From CAJBLF01 sp964504915 (GTDB lineage Bacteria > Patescibacteriota > Gracilibacteria > Absconditabacterales > Absconditicoccaceae), in contig CAZDFH010000005.1 in the NCBI GenBank assembly GCA_964504915.1, forward strand, positions 1-64,000: a stretch of DNA of 64,000 bases. The letters run 5' to 3'. A program made the position numbers and the translations under genes. The notes below the pieces were generated by a model that made no database searches, had not been told where the DNA came from, and was given only the letters and a program-made list of their open reading frames with translations. Positions 43,360 to 54,078 of the stretch are shown here, one piece after another. Each line of letters opens with the position of its first letter. Position 1 is the first letter of the stretch.

Positions 43360-43887
43360 GTGTTTGCAAGGTTATTTGGGTTGACTTTTGTCCGCTTTTG
43401 GGTATATTCTCCCTTCACAAGAATTCCCATATATCGTTTGGTAGCTGGGAAGATAGCTTATTCATTGAAACATTTTATTCGTTTCCCCGTACATATGTTG
43501 CATCCTTCAGAACAAGACAAAACGGACATTGCTATCCAAACCATCAGGGCTCACAATATCGCAGCGAGTTATTTTCTCCATAATGAGAATGCTAATCGTG
43601 TATCGCTCAATACCCTACATCAACTCGAAACATGCATCAAAGAAGGTTTGGGTAATGAGATTCAAATAGATACTAGCGAAGAGGCACGAGAACACATGCG
43701 TACGTATCATAGTGATATATTTGCTCAGGAGGCAACTACTGAGGATATTATTCTCGTAAGTAGGTATGCACTTAATGATAATCTTTGTTTTACCAAAGAA
43801 TTTAGACTATTGGGATCTATCAAAAAGACCTATAATGCAATCATAGATAATTTTCTGGAAGAACAGACAATGACTGAGGGAAAGTAA
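43360..43887 (+). CDS. hypothetical protein
   Basis: About 175 aa from a GTG at 43360; the open frame extends further upstream but would overlap the divergent VIT-like gene. The N-terminal part has aromatic/hydrophobic stretches (LFGLTFVRFWVYS), then a charged helical region with DIAIQTIRAHNIAASYFLHN and a C-terminal LLGSIKKTYNAIIDNFLEE. No family recognised; start uncertain. Confidence 0.55.
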   Translation: MFARLFGLTFVRFWVYSPFTRIPIYRLVAGKIAYSLKHFIRFPVHMLHPSEQDKTDIAIQTIRAHNIAASYFLHNENANRVSLNTLHQLETCIKEGLGNEIQIDTSEEAREHMRTYHSDIFAQEATTEDIILVSRYALNDNLCFTKEFRLLGSIKKTYNAIIDNFLEEQTMTEGK

Positions 43888-44020
43888 TAGGCTGCTTCGC
43901 TCCCGGGAGCAAAGAGTAAACAATGAGCCACTCGCCTGCGGTTAGCTTCGTTTGCTCCCGGGAGCAGATGAGCTCCTGGGCTCCTGGGCTCCTAAATTTT
44001 TTCTCTCTTGAAAACATTGA
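43888..44020. repeat. GC-rich palindromes and tandem repeats
   Basis: GCTCCCGGGAGC occurs twice (near 43901 and 43955) as a perfect palindrome. It is followed by GCTCCTGGGCTCCTGGGCTC, a 9-bp tandem repeat. A related CCCGGGAGCAAAAAGTG is at about 54820. No gene. Confidence 0.65.
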
Positions 44021-44023
44021 CGG

Positions 44024-44094
44024 CTTGATGAGGATATCAAGAAGATAAAAGAATTGAAAAAATCTGAGCTACGTGGCCCAGATTTTTTTATATG
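44024..44094 (+). pseudogene. remnant of the 42310 gene's 3' end and terminator
   Basis: GGCTTGATGAGGATATCAAG, then AAGAATTGAAAAAATCTGAG, match the last codons of the gene ending at 42759 with small deletions and substitutions. The hairpin AATCTGAGCTACGTGGCCCA plus T run mirrors its terminator. Here it serves as terminator between convergent genes. Confidence 0.75.
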
Positions 44095-44105
44095 GAATAA
44101 ATAAT

Positions 44106-47100
44106 TTATTTACTTGCTCTCATGAGCATAATGAAGACATTTCCTCTCAATTCATCCATCGTTGGCGTAGAAATATTTTTCATAATGCCCGCATTTTTCA
44201 ATGCCTCTAGATGTTTGGTATACCGCTTGGTCCCATCGCTGGTGTTATTTTCTCCTTCGTAAAGCAATCTAGAAAGTGTTGTCCCAAACTGAGCTCTCGT
44301 TACTTCTTCGTTTGGATCAAATTTAGTTGCAGGAGTACCGTCTGCATTGAGTCCCATCAATCCTAGTTGACATGCCACGACTGCATAGTATTGCATTTCT
44401 TTGGATTGATTTTTCATATCAGTAAATGAACAATTTGTTGTGGTATCAGGTGTATCTTCAAGGACTGTGGTTGCATAGACAGACAACATTTTTGCTAAGT
44501 GAGACCTTAAGAGTTTGCCTTCAATATTTGCCTGCTGGATCGTCGGCATCGTCGTCGCTCCTATCTTATATGCCCGAATATATGCGACGTTGATTTCGTC
44601 TGAGTACGGTGAATTAGCAGTACTTCATACTGATGTAGCCGATCCGTGAACATTTGAAATCAGATTTTGGAGTACTGTTTTGTTGGGTGTAATAGGACAG
44701 GGTCCGCAGATATTATCATAATACGATGAAGAACAATCCCTTGTCGCTGGACAAACATCTTTCACAACAGAAGGGCCTCCTCCTCATCCTCCTTGATTGG
44801 AAGGGATTGGATCTGGAGTTGGATCTGGTGTAGGAGCTGGAGTTCACCCTCCTATACTATAAGGAATAGTTGATTCAGTGCTTGCAAATACTGACTGTCG
44901 TCTATTGGCACTACGTACTTCTCTATGAGTATCATTGACACTGAAGGTCTCTGCTAAGAACGTAAACCCTGTGCCTACTACTCATGTATCTACGGTAAAA
45001 GGAATTTCTATCAATCATGTACCTCCTACGGTAATATCTCCTATATCAGCTATGTATGCTGGGACTCATCCACTTCCACATGCATCTAGTGTGGTAATAT
45101 CTAGGCCATATGATCATATGAGGTCAGTAAGATTCGTTCCCATAAGATTGATAAGAGAGAGGAATTTAGCTCACCAATTATTTTCGTCCGCTACTATTCC
45201 CCCAATACCTCTTATGAGTTCCACCATAGTCATTCATCACATCTGAGCTGCTCGTGATTCCAATAGCTGAGCATAGACTCAGGTAGATGCATTGAGCAGA
45301 TCTTCATAACAGATATCACCTGTTTCTCCAAAAATTCCTCAGAAGCGAGCGTTATATGTCCATCAAGAGCCACCTATTTGTACACCATCAGCTGGTGCTT
45401 GTACTGCTATCTTGGTATCAAAAGCTTTCTGTGGTCCGAGATCGGTATATCCTACTCTGTAAGGTAATGACATTCCTGACATCATCACAGCATATCCTCC
45501 ACTCAATGTGGTATCTACTGTCCTATACTGGTCTACCCACGTTTCTTGATTATTTTCATCTATACATTTAGCATCCAAGTAATCGAGAAGGTCTTGATCG
45601 GTAATACTATCTACTGAGAAGTAATTATGACTGATTGCACATCCTCATCCGTCCCTAATATTTGGAAAATCTTTGAGGAAAGATACATCTCCACTAAAAT
45701 TATTGTGGGCTATTGCTAGGCTGAGTAGTCCTGTATGTCCTGTAAGATCGATAGTGGAAAACTGATTATTACTGAGGTCTAAGTATTCTAGACTGAGTAG
45801 TCCACTGAGATCAATCCCCGTTAATTGGTTATAATACAGAGAGAGCCAGTTGAGATTAGGAGCCCCACTGAGATCAATACTGGTAAGATTATTGTATTCT
45901 AAGCTTAGTGTCTCTACACTATCCAATCATGCCGAAGAAAATCCAGTAAAATAATTTTGGTCAAGTTCCACATCATATAGGTTAGTACAACCGGAAAGAT
46001 TAATGTGAGTCAGATTATTCCTGCCCGCATCAAGACGTCCTATACTAGGAACTCAGGAAATATCTAAATCGGTTAATTGATTTCCATTGATATAGAGGGT
46101 TTCGAAAACAGGAAGATTGGATAATGAAATGCCTGTCAGGAGATTTAAACCCAGATCCACATATTCTAAGCTTTCTAGCCCTGAGAATTCCATGCTAGAG
46201 AGGTTATTTCCCCACATATATAGGCGTCTTAGACTTGGCAATGCAGACAAGGAAAGAGAACTAATCTTGTTTTCTTCGGCATCAAGATATGCTAAATGCG
46301 ACAGTCCAGAAAGAGAGAGTCCCGTTAGCTGGTTATTGTACACATATAAATTTGCCAGATTATCTAACCCCGTTACATTGATGCCGGTAAGATTATTATC
46401 ATTTAATTTTAGATAATTAAGCGATGGGCAATTATAGATCTGCTCAGTAGTCAAAAGATTATCATATGCATGGAGTATTTCTAAGTTTTGTAATCCAGAA
46501 AGAAGAAGCCCGGTAATCGCATTATAACTAAATACGAACATATTTATATCTGGTAATCCACTCAGATCAATAAACCCCGAAAGCCCGTTATTGGACAAAA
46601 GAATATCATGTACATGGGTAGCATATCAGAAACTACAGGATACACCATACCAACCAGTATCACCACATACGGTCGTACTTTGCAACCATCCGTCACTATA
46701 TGTCCATCCTGAACCATTTGTAGAATTATATAATTTTACAAGTGCCTCACACTCAGATTTGGGGATGTCGGTAACTGTGTCACAAAATCCTGTGGCCTCT
46801 GGCGCTATCTGCCCAGTACACATTGTATTACAGAATCACGTAGTTCCATTATTTTCTCCATCATCACATATTTCTCATATATTTATAGATCCATTACCAC
46901 AGTAATTACAACTCCCATCATCCTCTATGGCCGATGGATCATAATTGATTGCAGTCTCATCTGTACAACCCATAGGATACTCACAGCTACCATCATCATC
47001 AGTAGCATATTCGTCGTAATTGAGCGCTGCTGGATCAGTACATCACCAATAGAGGTCATCATACTCACAGCTATCATCCTCTATCGTAGCATATTGATCA

Positions 47101-47318
47101 TAATTGATGGCGCCTGGATCAGTACATCCATAAACATCATCCGCGCTGGCGTGATTAGCAACAAATGATGTTGCCGCAATACATCATGCAAGTAAGACAA
47201 CGGTCTTGACCACAGCAAATGATCAAAAGATTCATAACCCGTATCGGTGTCTCTGCTTGTTCAAATGTTTTACTACATGAGAACAGTGTTTTTTACAGGA
47301 TTTAACGATGTTTTTCAT
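44106..47318 (-). CDS. LRR surface protein 2 with GCTD repeats and S-layer-homology-like C-terminus
   Basis: 1070 aa. The N-terminus is rich in Lys/His followed by a hydrophobic segment (FAVVKTVVLLAGCIAATSF), like that of LRR protein 1. Residues about 60-140 hold three repeats of the form GCTDPAALNYDEYATDDDGS, each closing with Cys. Then come a cysteine-rich GEICDDGEN motif and the LRR cap SECEALVKLYNSTNG with a GW and WYGVSC. LRRs span about 235-560 with units like LTGLSLSGLSHLAYLDAEEN. A beta region, a Pro/Gly-rich linker and a CPATRDCSSSYYDNICGPC cluster lead to the C-terminal module (about 900-1070): IEGKLLRSHLAKMLSVYA, FDPNEEVTRAQFGTTLSRLL. The promoter is perfect consensus. Confidence 0.88.
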
Positions 47319-47352
47319 GAGAGATACTAAAAATATAAATTAATATTAAATA

Positions 47353-47381
47353 ATTATATTCACAAATGTCAATTTTGTCAA
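47353..47381 (-). promoter_or_regulatory. promoter for LRR surface protein 2
   Basis: On the minus strand: TTGACA (47381-47376), 17-bp spacer, TATAAT (47358-47353), about 35 bases before the ATG. Confidence 0.8.
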
Positions 47382-47464
47382 ATTTTTTGTAACATTTTTC
47401 TCCCTTGAAAACATTGCCAGCTTGACTACAATGACCGACGAAATCACTTTTTTTCTTGTAGAAA

Positions 47465-47553
47465 AAAAGGTTAACGAGTTAAAGAGTTTCCGTGTTAACG
47501 TGTTTGCTAGATAACAACCCGTGAACCCTTTAACCCGCGAACCCGTTAACAAT
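47465..47553. repeat. word-repeat hairpin upstream of topA
   Basis: The left arm GGTTAACGAGTTAAAGAG and GTTAACGTGTTT pairs with the right arm AACAACCCGTGAACCC, TTTAACCCGCG and CCCGTTAAC. Same words as 34436-34549. Confidence 0.75.
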
Positions 47554-47559
47554 AATTTT

Positions 47560-50022
47560 ATGTCCTCAATAAGCATAATGTGAAACAATTTAGTGATAGT
47601 AGAGTCTCCTGCTAAGTCCGCGACGATCAAAAAGTTCTTAGGTGAATGATTTGAAGTGAAGGCGAGCTTTGGACATGTGGTGGATCTGCCTCAGAAATCT
47701 ATGGGAATAGATATCAAAAACGGCTTCGTGCCAGAATATGTCGTCTCACCGGACAAGACCAAGGTAGTGAACGAATTGAAATCTTTAGCGAAAAAGGCTG
47801 ATAAGGTCTGGATTGCAACGGATGAGGACCGCGAAGGAGAAGCCATTGGACGACATGTTGCGAACCAACTGGGCTTGGATGTGAAAAAGACCGCGAGAAT
47901 TGTCTTTCATGAAATTACCAAAGAAGCCATCGACCACGCAGTGAAAAATGCAAGGACCATAGATATGAATTTAGTGGACGCTCAGCAAGCCAGAAGAGTC
48001 TTGGATAGATTAGTAGGATTTGAGCTTTCACCTGTGCTGCGACAAAAGGTCCAGAGAGGTTTGAGTGCTGGAAGAGTGCAATCTGTCGCTGTGAAATTAA
48101 TCGTAGAAAGAGAAAGAGAGATCCAGAAGTTTGAATGATCATCAAATTTTAAAGTCATCGGAAACTTTATTGGCGATGCGAAAAAGGACTTCAAGGCCGA
48201 ACTCTCAAAGGAACTACCGAACGCACAAGATGCTCAGAAATTTTTGGAAAGTTGTAAAGACGCAACATACACGATCTCAAACATAGAAGTAAAACCAGGT
48301 AAGAAGTCGCCTTCGGCGCCGTTTACGACCTCTACGCTCCAGCAAGAAGCAAGCAGGAAATTAGGGTCATCGGTCGTGAGGACGATGCAGGTCGCGCAAA
48401 AATTATATGAAGCGGGGCTGATTACCTACATGAGAACTGACTCTGTCAATCTCTCAGATTTTGCGCTCAAGGCAATGGAAGCTGAAATTACCAAGCTCTA
48501 TGGAGCGAAATATGCGAAGCCGACGAACTATGTCACGAAGTCCAAAGGCTCACAAGAAGCTCATGAATGTATCAGGCCAACGCATATGGAAAACTCCTCT
48601 GCTGGTGGCGATGCGAGTGAAAAGAGATTGTATGAATTGATCCGAAAGAGAACCATTGCATCGCAAATGGCTTCTGCTGAGATAGAGAAAACCAAGGCCG
48701 TCATTGATATTTCTACGAATGATAAGTATCAGTTTATCGCGAGTGGCGAAGTGATTAAGTTTGATGGATTCTTGAAAGTCTATATGGAATGACGCGACGA
48801 TGACAACGCTGATGATGGCGATCAAGAAGGTATGTTGCCGGTATTGAAAGTCGGAGAAAAGCCTGATGCGAAATCACTCGTGGCCACTGAGAAATTTAAG
48901 AATCATCCGCCAAGATATACAGAAGCATCGTTAGTAAAGAAGATGGAGGAATTATGAATCGGTAGGCCATCAACCTATGCGCCGACTATTTCTACGGTAT
49001 TGAAAAGATGATATATTGTCAAAGAAGATAGAGAATGAACCGTCAGAAAATATATTGAGCTGATCTTGAAAGACGGCGTCGTGACTAATGAAACGAAGCA
49101 ACAAAATACGGGCGCTGAGAAGCAGAAATTATTTCCTACCGATACCGGTATGGTCGTCACTGATTTCTTGGTAGCAAATTTTGAGAATATTATGGACTAC
49201 AATTTCACGGCGAATGTAGAAGAAGAATTTGATGAGATCGCTGAAGGCAAGATGAACTGGTCCAAGATGATCGGTGCGTTTTACGGGCCATTTCATGAGA
49301 CCGTTGCGAAGACAATTAAGGACGCAGATAGGCAAAGTGGCGAAAGAGAACTTGGAATAGATCCCAATAGTGGCAAGAGAGTCATTGCGAGAATTGGTAG
49401 ATTTGGTGCGATGGTCCAGATTGGTCAGACGACCGAGACGGAGAAGCCCAAGTTTGCATCGCTTCCCATGGGCAAGAATATTGAAACCATCACGCTAGAA
49501 GAAGCCCTCGCGGCATTCGCTGGTCCAGCATCGCTTGGCGAGTATCAGGGCGAGAAAGTAACGACGGGATCTGGTAGATTTGGTCCTTATATCAAGTGGA
49601 AGACCATGTTCGTCTCCATCCCCAAGCCAGCCAAAGATAGCGACGGCACCAACGATTTGAGTCTGAGTACCATAACTCTGGAGCAGGCTATTCCTCTTAT
49701 AGAAAAGAAAATTGAAACGGAAAAAAATAAAAACATACAGGCCTTCGACTACGAGAAGGATAAAATCTACGTCTTGAATGGAATGTACGGACCGTATATA
49801 AAGTACGGAAAAACAAACTTTAGAATTCCTAAGGGAGGCAAAGATGCTACGGATTTGACGCTAGAAGATTGTGTAGCGATTATTAGTGCGGGAAAATTTG
49901 GAAATAAGTGAGGAAAAGTTGAAGAGAAGAAGGAAGAGAAGAAACCAGATAAGAAGGTTAAAAAAGCAGCTGTTAAAAAACCGGCAGCAAAAAAAGTAGC
50001 AACTAAAAAAGCTAAGAAATAA
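47560..50022 (+). CDS. topA: DNA topoisomerase I (type IA)
   Basis: 820 aa. It relaxes negative supercoils via a tyrosyl-DNA link. The Toprim domain begins LVIVESPAKSATIKKFLGEG and includes ATDEDREGEAIGRHV. The active-site Tyr is Y290 in GLITYMRTDSVNLSD. After the catalytic core, repeated C-terminal modules (GRFGAMVQIG, GRFGPYIKW, GMYGPYIKYG) replace zinc fingers and precede a Lys/Ala-rich tail like that of many high-charge CPR/actinobacterial TopA proteins. Gly in FLGEGF is TGA. An alternative ATG at 47578 would remove six residues. A terminator follows. Confidence 0.95.
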
Positions 50023-50030
50023 TTTTGAAG

Positions 50031-50058
50031 TCCGGCCAAGCGTCGGATTTTTTATTTT
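50031..50058 (+). terminator. terminator after topA
   Basis: TCCGGCCAAGCGTCGGATTT with further T: short GC stem and T run starting 9 bases after the stop. Confidence 0.7.
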
Positions 50059-50111
50059 TTACTTCACGCATAATAAATTTCATAATGTACTTTATTATTT
50101 AGATTTATTAT

Positions 50112-50609
50112 ATGAAAAACGATTCTTCAATCTGACATCGAATGGCCTTTATAGCCATAATTATTTCCATCATTTCTTTAATTATATCTTGAAGTGCAAA
50201 TCATAAATCGAACCAAATAGCGAGTCAAAGTCTTTCTTTTCAAAAAGAGACCGAAGGCAATAATAATGTATCTTCTGTTTATGACAAAATCATGTATTGA
50301 AGTTTACGCGGTGCTTGGAATAAAATAAATAACAACACGCTGTTTATTGGGAAAGACTCAACTCTACAATTATTCATTGATGAATTAGAGTGACTATCAT
50401 TGCTATATTGTGATGGAAAAATTCAAAACAAATATTTAGTAGCTAATTTCAAATCCATTTTAACAAAAACTTGCCAGAACAACCAAGTAATTTCTTTGTA
50501 TTGATGATCTAAAAACGGATTATCAATGTTGTGCTCAATCTATGTTTGAACTGGTGGGATGTGACAATTTTACAACAATCATCCATGTAAAACTTTTGAT
50601 AATAAATAA
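50112..50609 (+). CDS. small exported protein, unrecognised
   Basis: 165 aa, visible only with TGA as Gly (about ten TGA codons in the frame). The N-terminal hydrophobic helix (FIAIIISIISLIISGSA) is a signal or anchor without a lipobox Cys. The remainder has several cysteines (YCDG, TCQNN, LCSIYVG, PCKTF) compatible with disulfides. It lies first in a run of small exported proteins behind topA. Confidence 0.6.
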
Positions 50610-50637
50610 ATTTAATTTTTATTTTTTCATTTCACGC

Positions 50638-51384
50638 ATGAAAAAATCCTTACTTCTTATTTTCTTTGCTGCGATAGTGCTGGCTGGATGTGCGAGTAAA
50701 TCGTCATATTATGTTTCGCCGAAATCAAGTGAACATGTTGTAGAGTATGTACGTGCATTAAATAATGTATTTTCTAAGCTATATCGTAGCACTATGGAAT
50801 ACAGTGAAATTCAGCAACAATATCCTGATTTCTCTGAAAACACACTAACTATGACCACCAGTATTCAAGTCTCAAAAGATCTTACAGATGCAACATCATT
50901 TCTAGAGCCATTTATAAAAGACAAAGATCAAAGCATTCAGGTATCATCTAATATGATTTATCTAGATATTTTTAGTATGTTGAAGGCAAATAATATTGTT
51001 GCCGATCTTTATCGTAATGTTTCGCCGGATAATATTGATAACCTACAATACTCTATTGCAAATTTAGTAGGCGCACAAAAAACACTGAAAAATGATCTTC
51101 TTGATAACATCCTAATGGTCATTACTAAGTGAATAATTCAAATTCCAGTTGAAGATTCAGAGAGAACATGACCAGTCAAATATGCTATTTCAAAAGAACA
51201 AAGACAATCATTATTAGAAGATATTGATCATATCTTTGGAGATAATATGAAAAATGCAGAAGATAACATTTATCTCATGTCAGAGAAAATTATACAGTTA
51301 AGTTTAGTTCCAGATACTTATGAAGAGCAACAATCATTAACTCTTTCGAGCAATCCCGAACCTGCCTTACCAGCAGCAGAATAA
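50638..51384 (+). CDS. lipoprotein A of the small lipoprotein cluster
   Basis: 248 aa. The signal MKKSLLLIFFAAIVLAGC ends in a canonical lipobox (LAGC). The mature part is alpha-helical with no recognised domain, Gln/Ser/Asp-rich, and ends in a short Pro/Ala tail. TGA codons occur near 51130 and 51170. The start is preceded by ATTTTTTCATTTCACGC, a leader shared with the next two genes. Confidence 0.75.
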
Positions 51385-51407
51385 ATTTTTATTTTTTCAT
51401 TTCACGC

Positions 51408-51857
51408 ATGAGAAAATCTTTGCTTCTTATTCTCTTGGCTACGATAGTGCTGGCTGGGTGTACTTCTAGCATTAGCGAAACTAGACAATGAACCTTATTT
51501 AATAAGGATTCTAATATTATAAATTGCAAGCTTTCTCTGGCCAATGTCATAACTTCAGAAGCAAATAGTAATTGAGATTACAACAAGATAGAAACCGAAA
51601 CATCAAGACAAAAAGCTCCTTTAGAGCTAACAATTGTTTGATTAGATACTAAAAATCCTGTGATGAAAGGGAACCTGGATACAGTCCCTTTAGTAAAAAT
51701 AGACAACGGAGAAACCATTTATCTTGTTGAGACATCGGACGCTGGGAATATAGATCTGTACACATATTTTCCTAAAGAAAAAATAATAATAAGGAGTACT
51801 CAGTATAACCTTATTTGAACGCTTTTTTGAGAGCAAATGATGTGATTCTGCCAGTAA
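51408..51857 (+). CDS. lipoprotein B
   Basis: 149 aa with TGA as Gly. The signal MRKSLLLILLATIVLAGC is almost identical to that of lipoprotein A at DNA level, including the upstream leader, but the mature sequence is unrelated. It is a beta-rich, Thr/Asp/Lys-containing protein without recognised motifs, ending GFCQ. Confidence 0.65.
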
Positions 51858-51897
51858 TTAATTTTCTACTTTCTTTTTTATTTTTTTCATTTCACGC

Positions 51898-52455
51898 ATG
51901 AAAAAATCCTTACTTCTTATTTTCTTAATTTCTATTTTTCTTGTTTGATGTACCAGCAAGAAACAACTTGAATTATTAGAACAACAAAACCTATTGTTAC
52001 AACAACAAATGGATGAAGCTAAAGCAGCAAAAGATGCCGCTACCGAGGCACAGAATGAGAAAACCGCTTTTGATAACAATTTAAAATGTCAGGAAAGATG
52101 AGATGTCTTGAAATTACAATATGGTAATTTTGCTTCCGCTTATTATAATGAATCTGCTAAAACTTGTTATGTTAGATATTATGACAAAAAGAATAACAAT
52201 CAAATTCTAGAAGCTCCAATGGATCAGATGATATCTATTGTAAAAGAAACTCCTTTAAATAATTGAACATATACCACGACTGTAGGTGTAAATTTTAGAA
52301 CGAGCCCATCTACTAAAGGAACTATAATTCAAAAAATAGATCCAACCAATGTTGTGACGATAGTATGATCTGTTTATGATGCTAATGATGACCTACGATA
52401 TTATATTGATTTTGAATGAAATTACTGATATATAGCAGCTGTCGCATTTAAATAA
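51898..52455 (+). CDS. lipoprotein C with SH3-like C-terminal domain
   Basis: 185 aa. The signal MKKSLLLIFLISIFLVGC has its lipobox Gly encoded by TGA. A Gln/Ala/Lys-rich coiled-coil stretch (LEQQNLLLQQQMDEAKAAKD) follows, then a cysteine pair region. The C-terminal about 60 residues, GVNFRTSPSTKGTIIQKI through VTIVGSVYD to GYIAAVAFK, match a bacterial SH3 (SH3_3/SH3b) domain, often used for wall binding. Same leader as A and B. Confidence 0.75.
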
Positions 52456-52477
52456 TTTTTTATTTTTTACTTTACAT

Positions 52478-52858
52478 ATGAAAAAATCCCTGTTATTAAT
52501 TTCTCTCTTTTCCTCGTTAATTCTTCTTGCATGATGCGCAAGTGATCAACAAGTAGAGTTATTACAACAGCAAAATAACATATTAAGACAACAAATTAAT
52601 CAGGAACAAGTACAGACCACAACGCCAACAACTAATGACACTTATGTGCCAACGACGACAAGTAATGATAATTATATACCAACAACGACTACTAACGATT
52701 CTTATACACCGACCACAACATCTAATCCAACCCCAGATTATAATACAACTAGCGATAGTTGTTGTAAACATTGTTCAGTTTGAAAAGCCTGTGGTGATTC
52801 TTGTATCAGCAGAAGTTACACATGTCACAAGTGACCATGATGTGCATGCGACGGATAA
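52478..52858 (+). CDS. lipoprotein D with Thr-rich repeats and cysteine-rich tail
   Basis: 126 aa. The signal MKKSLLLISLFSSLILLAGC has its lipobox Gly as TGA. A short coiled-coil (VELLQQQNNILRQQINQEQ) is followed by Thr/Pro/Asn repeats of the type YVPTTTSNDN, likely a wall-spanning linker. The C-terminal CCKHCSVGKACGDSCIS and further CxC residues form a compact Cys-rich motif seen in other bacterial exported proteins. The stop is TAA at 52856. Confidence 0.7.
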
Positions 52859-53024
52859 TATATTTGTGATTTAATTTTTCTTTTTAAAAATGCTCATCCT
52901 CACCGCCTTCCGTAGTTCTACGGGGCAGGAACGGAAAACGATGTCTGAGTTTTCTATAATTTTCATTTGAAATGATGTTTAGCAAACAATATAATTGGGA
53001 TGTTTTAGTCCCTTTGACAGGAAG
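52859..53024. other. intergenic gap with a short palindrome
   Basis: Contains CCGTAGTTCTACGG (about 52906-52919) next to GC-rich sequence. Otherwise AT-rich. Nothing else recognised. Confidence 0.4.
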
Positions 53025-53666
53025 ATGGCGTATATTTTTATGGATGAGAGTGGAGACCTGGGATTTGACTTTAGTAAAGCAAGGACCACGAAGTACTTTA
53101 TCATAACATTTCTTTTTGTAAAAGAGAAAAAGCCTGTGGAAAGGATCGTAAGAAGCATCATGAGATCGCTTCCCAAGACTATGAAGAAAAAACATTGTGG
53201 GGTGCTTCATTGCCACGATGAAGTATCTTCTGTAAGGAAAAAATTATTGGAAAAAGTAGCTCAGCTGGATGATGCCAAGATTATGATTGTCTATCTCAAT
53301 AAGAAGAAAGTCTATACTAAACTGCAAGATGCAAAAGATATTCTGTATAATTATGTTACCAATATTTTACTTGATAGAGTTTTTGGCAAGAAGATTATTC
53401 CTACCCATGAGAAGATACACTTTATTGCATCTAAGAGAGAGACTAATAGATTTCTGAATGCTAACTTCAAATCATACCTTCACAATACCTCTTTGAGCAA
53501 TCATAATATTCCTCTTCATGTAGAGATTAGGACACCAGCTGAAGAGAAGTGATTGCAAATAGTAGATTTTCTTAGTCGAGCTATATTTAGAAAATATGAA
53601 TATGCTGATGAGAGCTATGCGAATATGATTAAGAACAAAATAATTGAAGAAAATCATTTATTTTAA
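53025..53666 (+). CDS. DUF3800 domain protein
   Basis: 213 aa. The N-terminus MAYIFMDESGDLGF carries the DxSGD motif that defines DUF3800, followed by a long helical body and a C-terminal GLQIVDFLSRAIFRKYEY, where the Gly is TGA. The family is thought to have an RNase H-like fold and often sits near mobile or defence genes, but activity is unproven. GGAAG precedes the ATG. No partner gene is visible here. Confidence 0.85.
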
Positions 53667-53856
53667 ATAAAAGAAAAGCCCTGTAAGCTATTTACGAGGA
53701 ACTTGAGCACCCCACTTACAAGGACTTATATTCAGTGCAGTAATTATAACGGAAACTGTCCAAAAAGCAAGAGAAAATCAATTGGAAATATGTATATAAT
53801 ATGTAGTATGATTTCATTTATTCTGTCTTTGTTCCTATGTTAATTCTTACAGCCAA
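53667..53856. other. intergenic region with a hairpin
   Basis: CCCTGTAAG (about 53683) and CTTACAAGG (about 53719) form a nine-base stem around a 27-nt loop right after the DUF3800 gene. It lacks a T run. No gene seen. Confidence 0.4.
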
Positions 53857-53886
53857 TTGAAAGTTCTTGTATAATTATAGTATAGA
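53857..53886 (+). promoter_or_regulatory. possible promoter upstream of hairpin RNA / S51 gene
   Basis: TTGAAA (53857-53862) and, after 18 bp, TATAGA (53881-53886); other -10-like words (TATAAT, TATAGT) overlap. It would drive transcription through the hairpin at 53920 and the S51 remnant. Confidence 0.4.
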
Positions 53887-53919
53887 CGCTTACCTCGCTA
53901 AGCCACTCAAAGAAAGCAC

Positions 53920-53986
53920 ACCGCATGTTTTAGAAATCTTAAACTTTTGTACTTCGTTTAAAGTTTAAGCATCTAAAATCTGCGGT
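53920..53986 (+). repeat. long near-perfect hairpin
   Basis: The left arm begins ACCGCATGTTTTAGA and continues TCTTAAACTTT. The right arm is AAAGTTTAAG, then TCTAAAATCTGCGGT. Two small internal mismatches are separated by a 12-nt loop. It interrupts the expected N-terminus of the following peptidase. It could be a palindromic element insertion or a structured RNA. Confidence 0.7.
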
Positions 53987-54078
53987 ATTACTTCGACGTT
54001 AGAAAATCTTCATAAAAAAATTCAGACTTTCTTGGCGTCTCAGTTAAGATCGCGTATATCATTACTGCTGCTCTGAAG

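Noticed and set aside
53025..53666. Defence island around the DUF3800 and DUF559 genes
   Set aside because: No methyltransferase, helicase, toxin or other defence genes accompany them; neighbours are lipoproteins, GuaD and a peptidase remnant.
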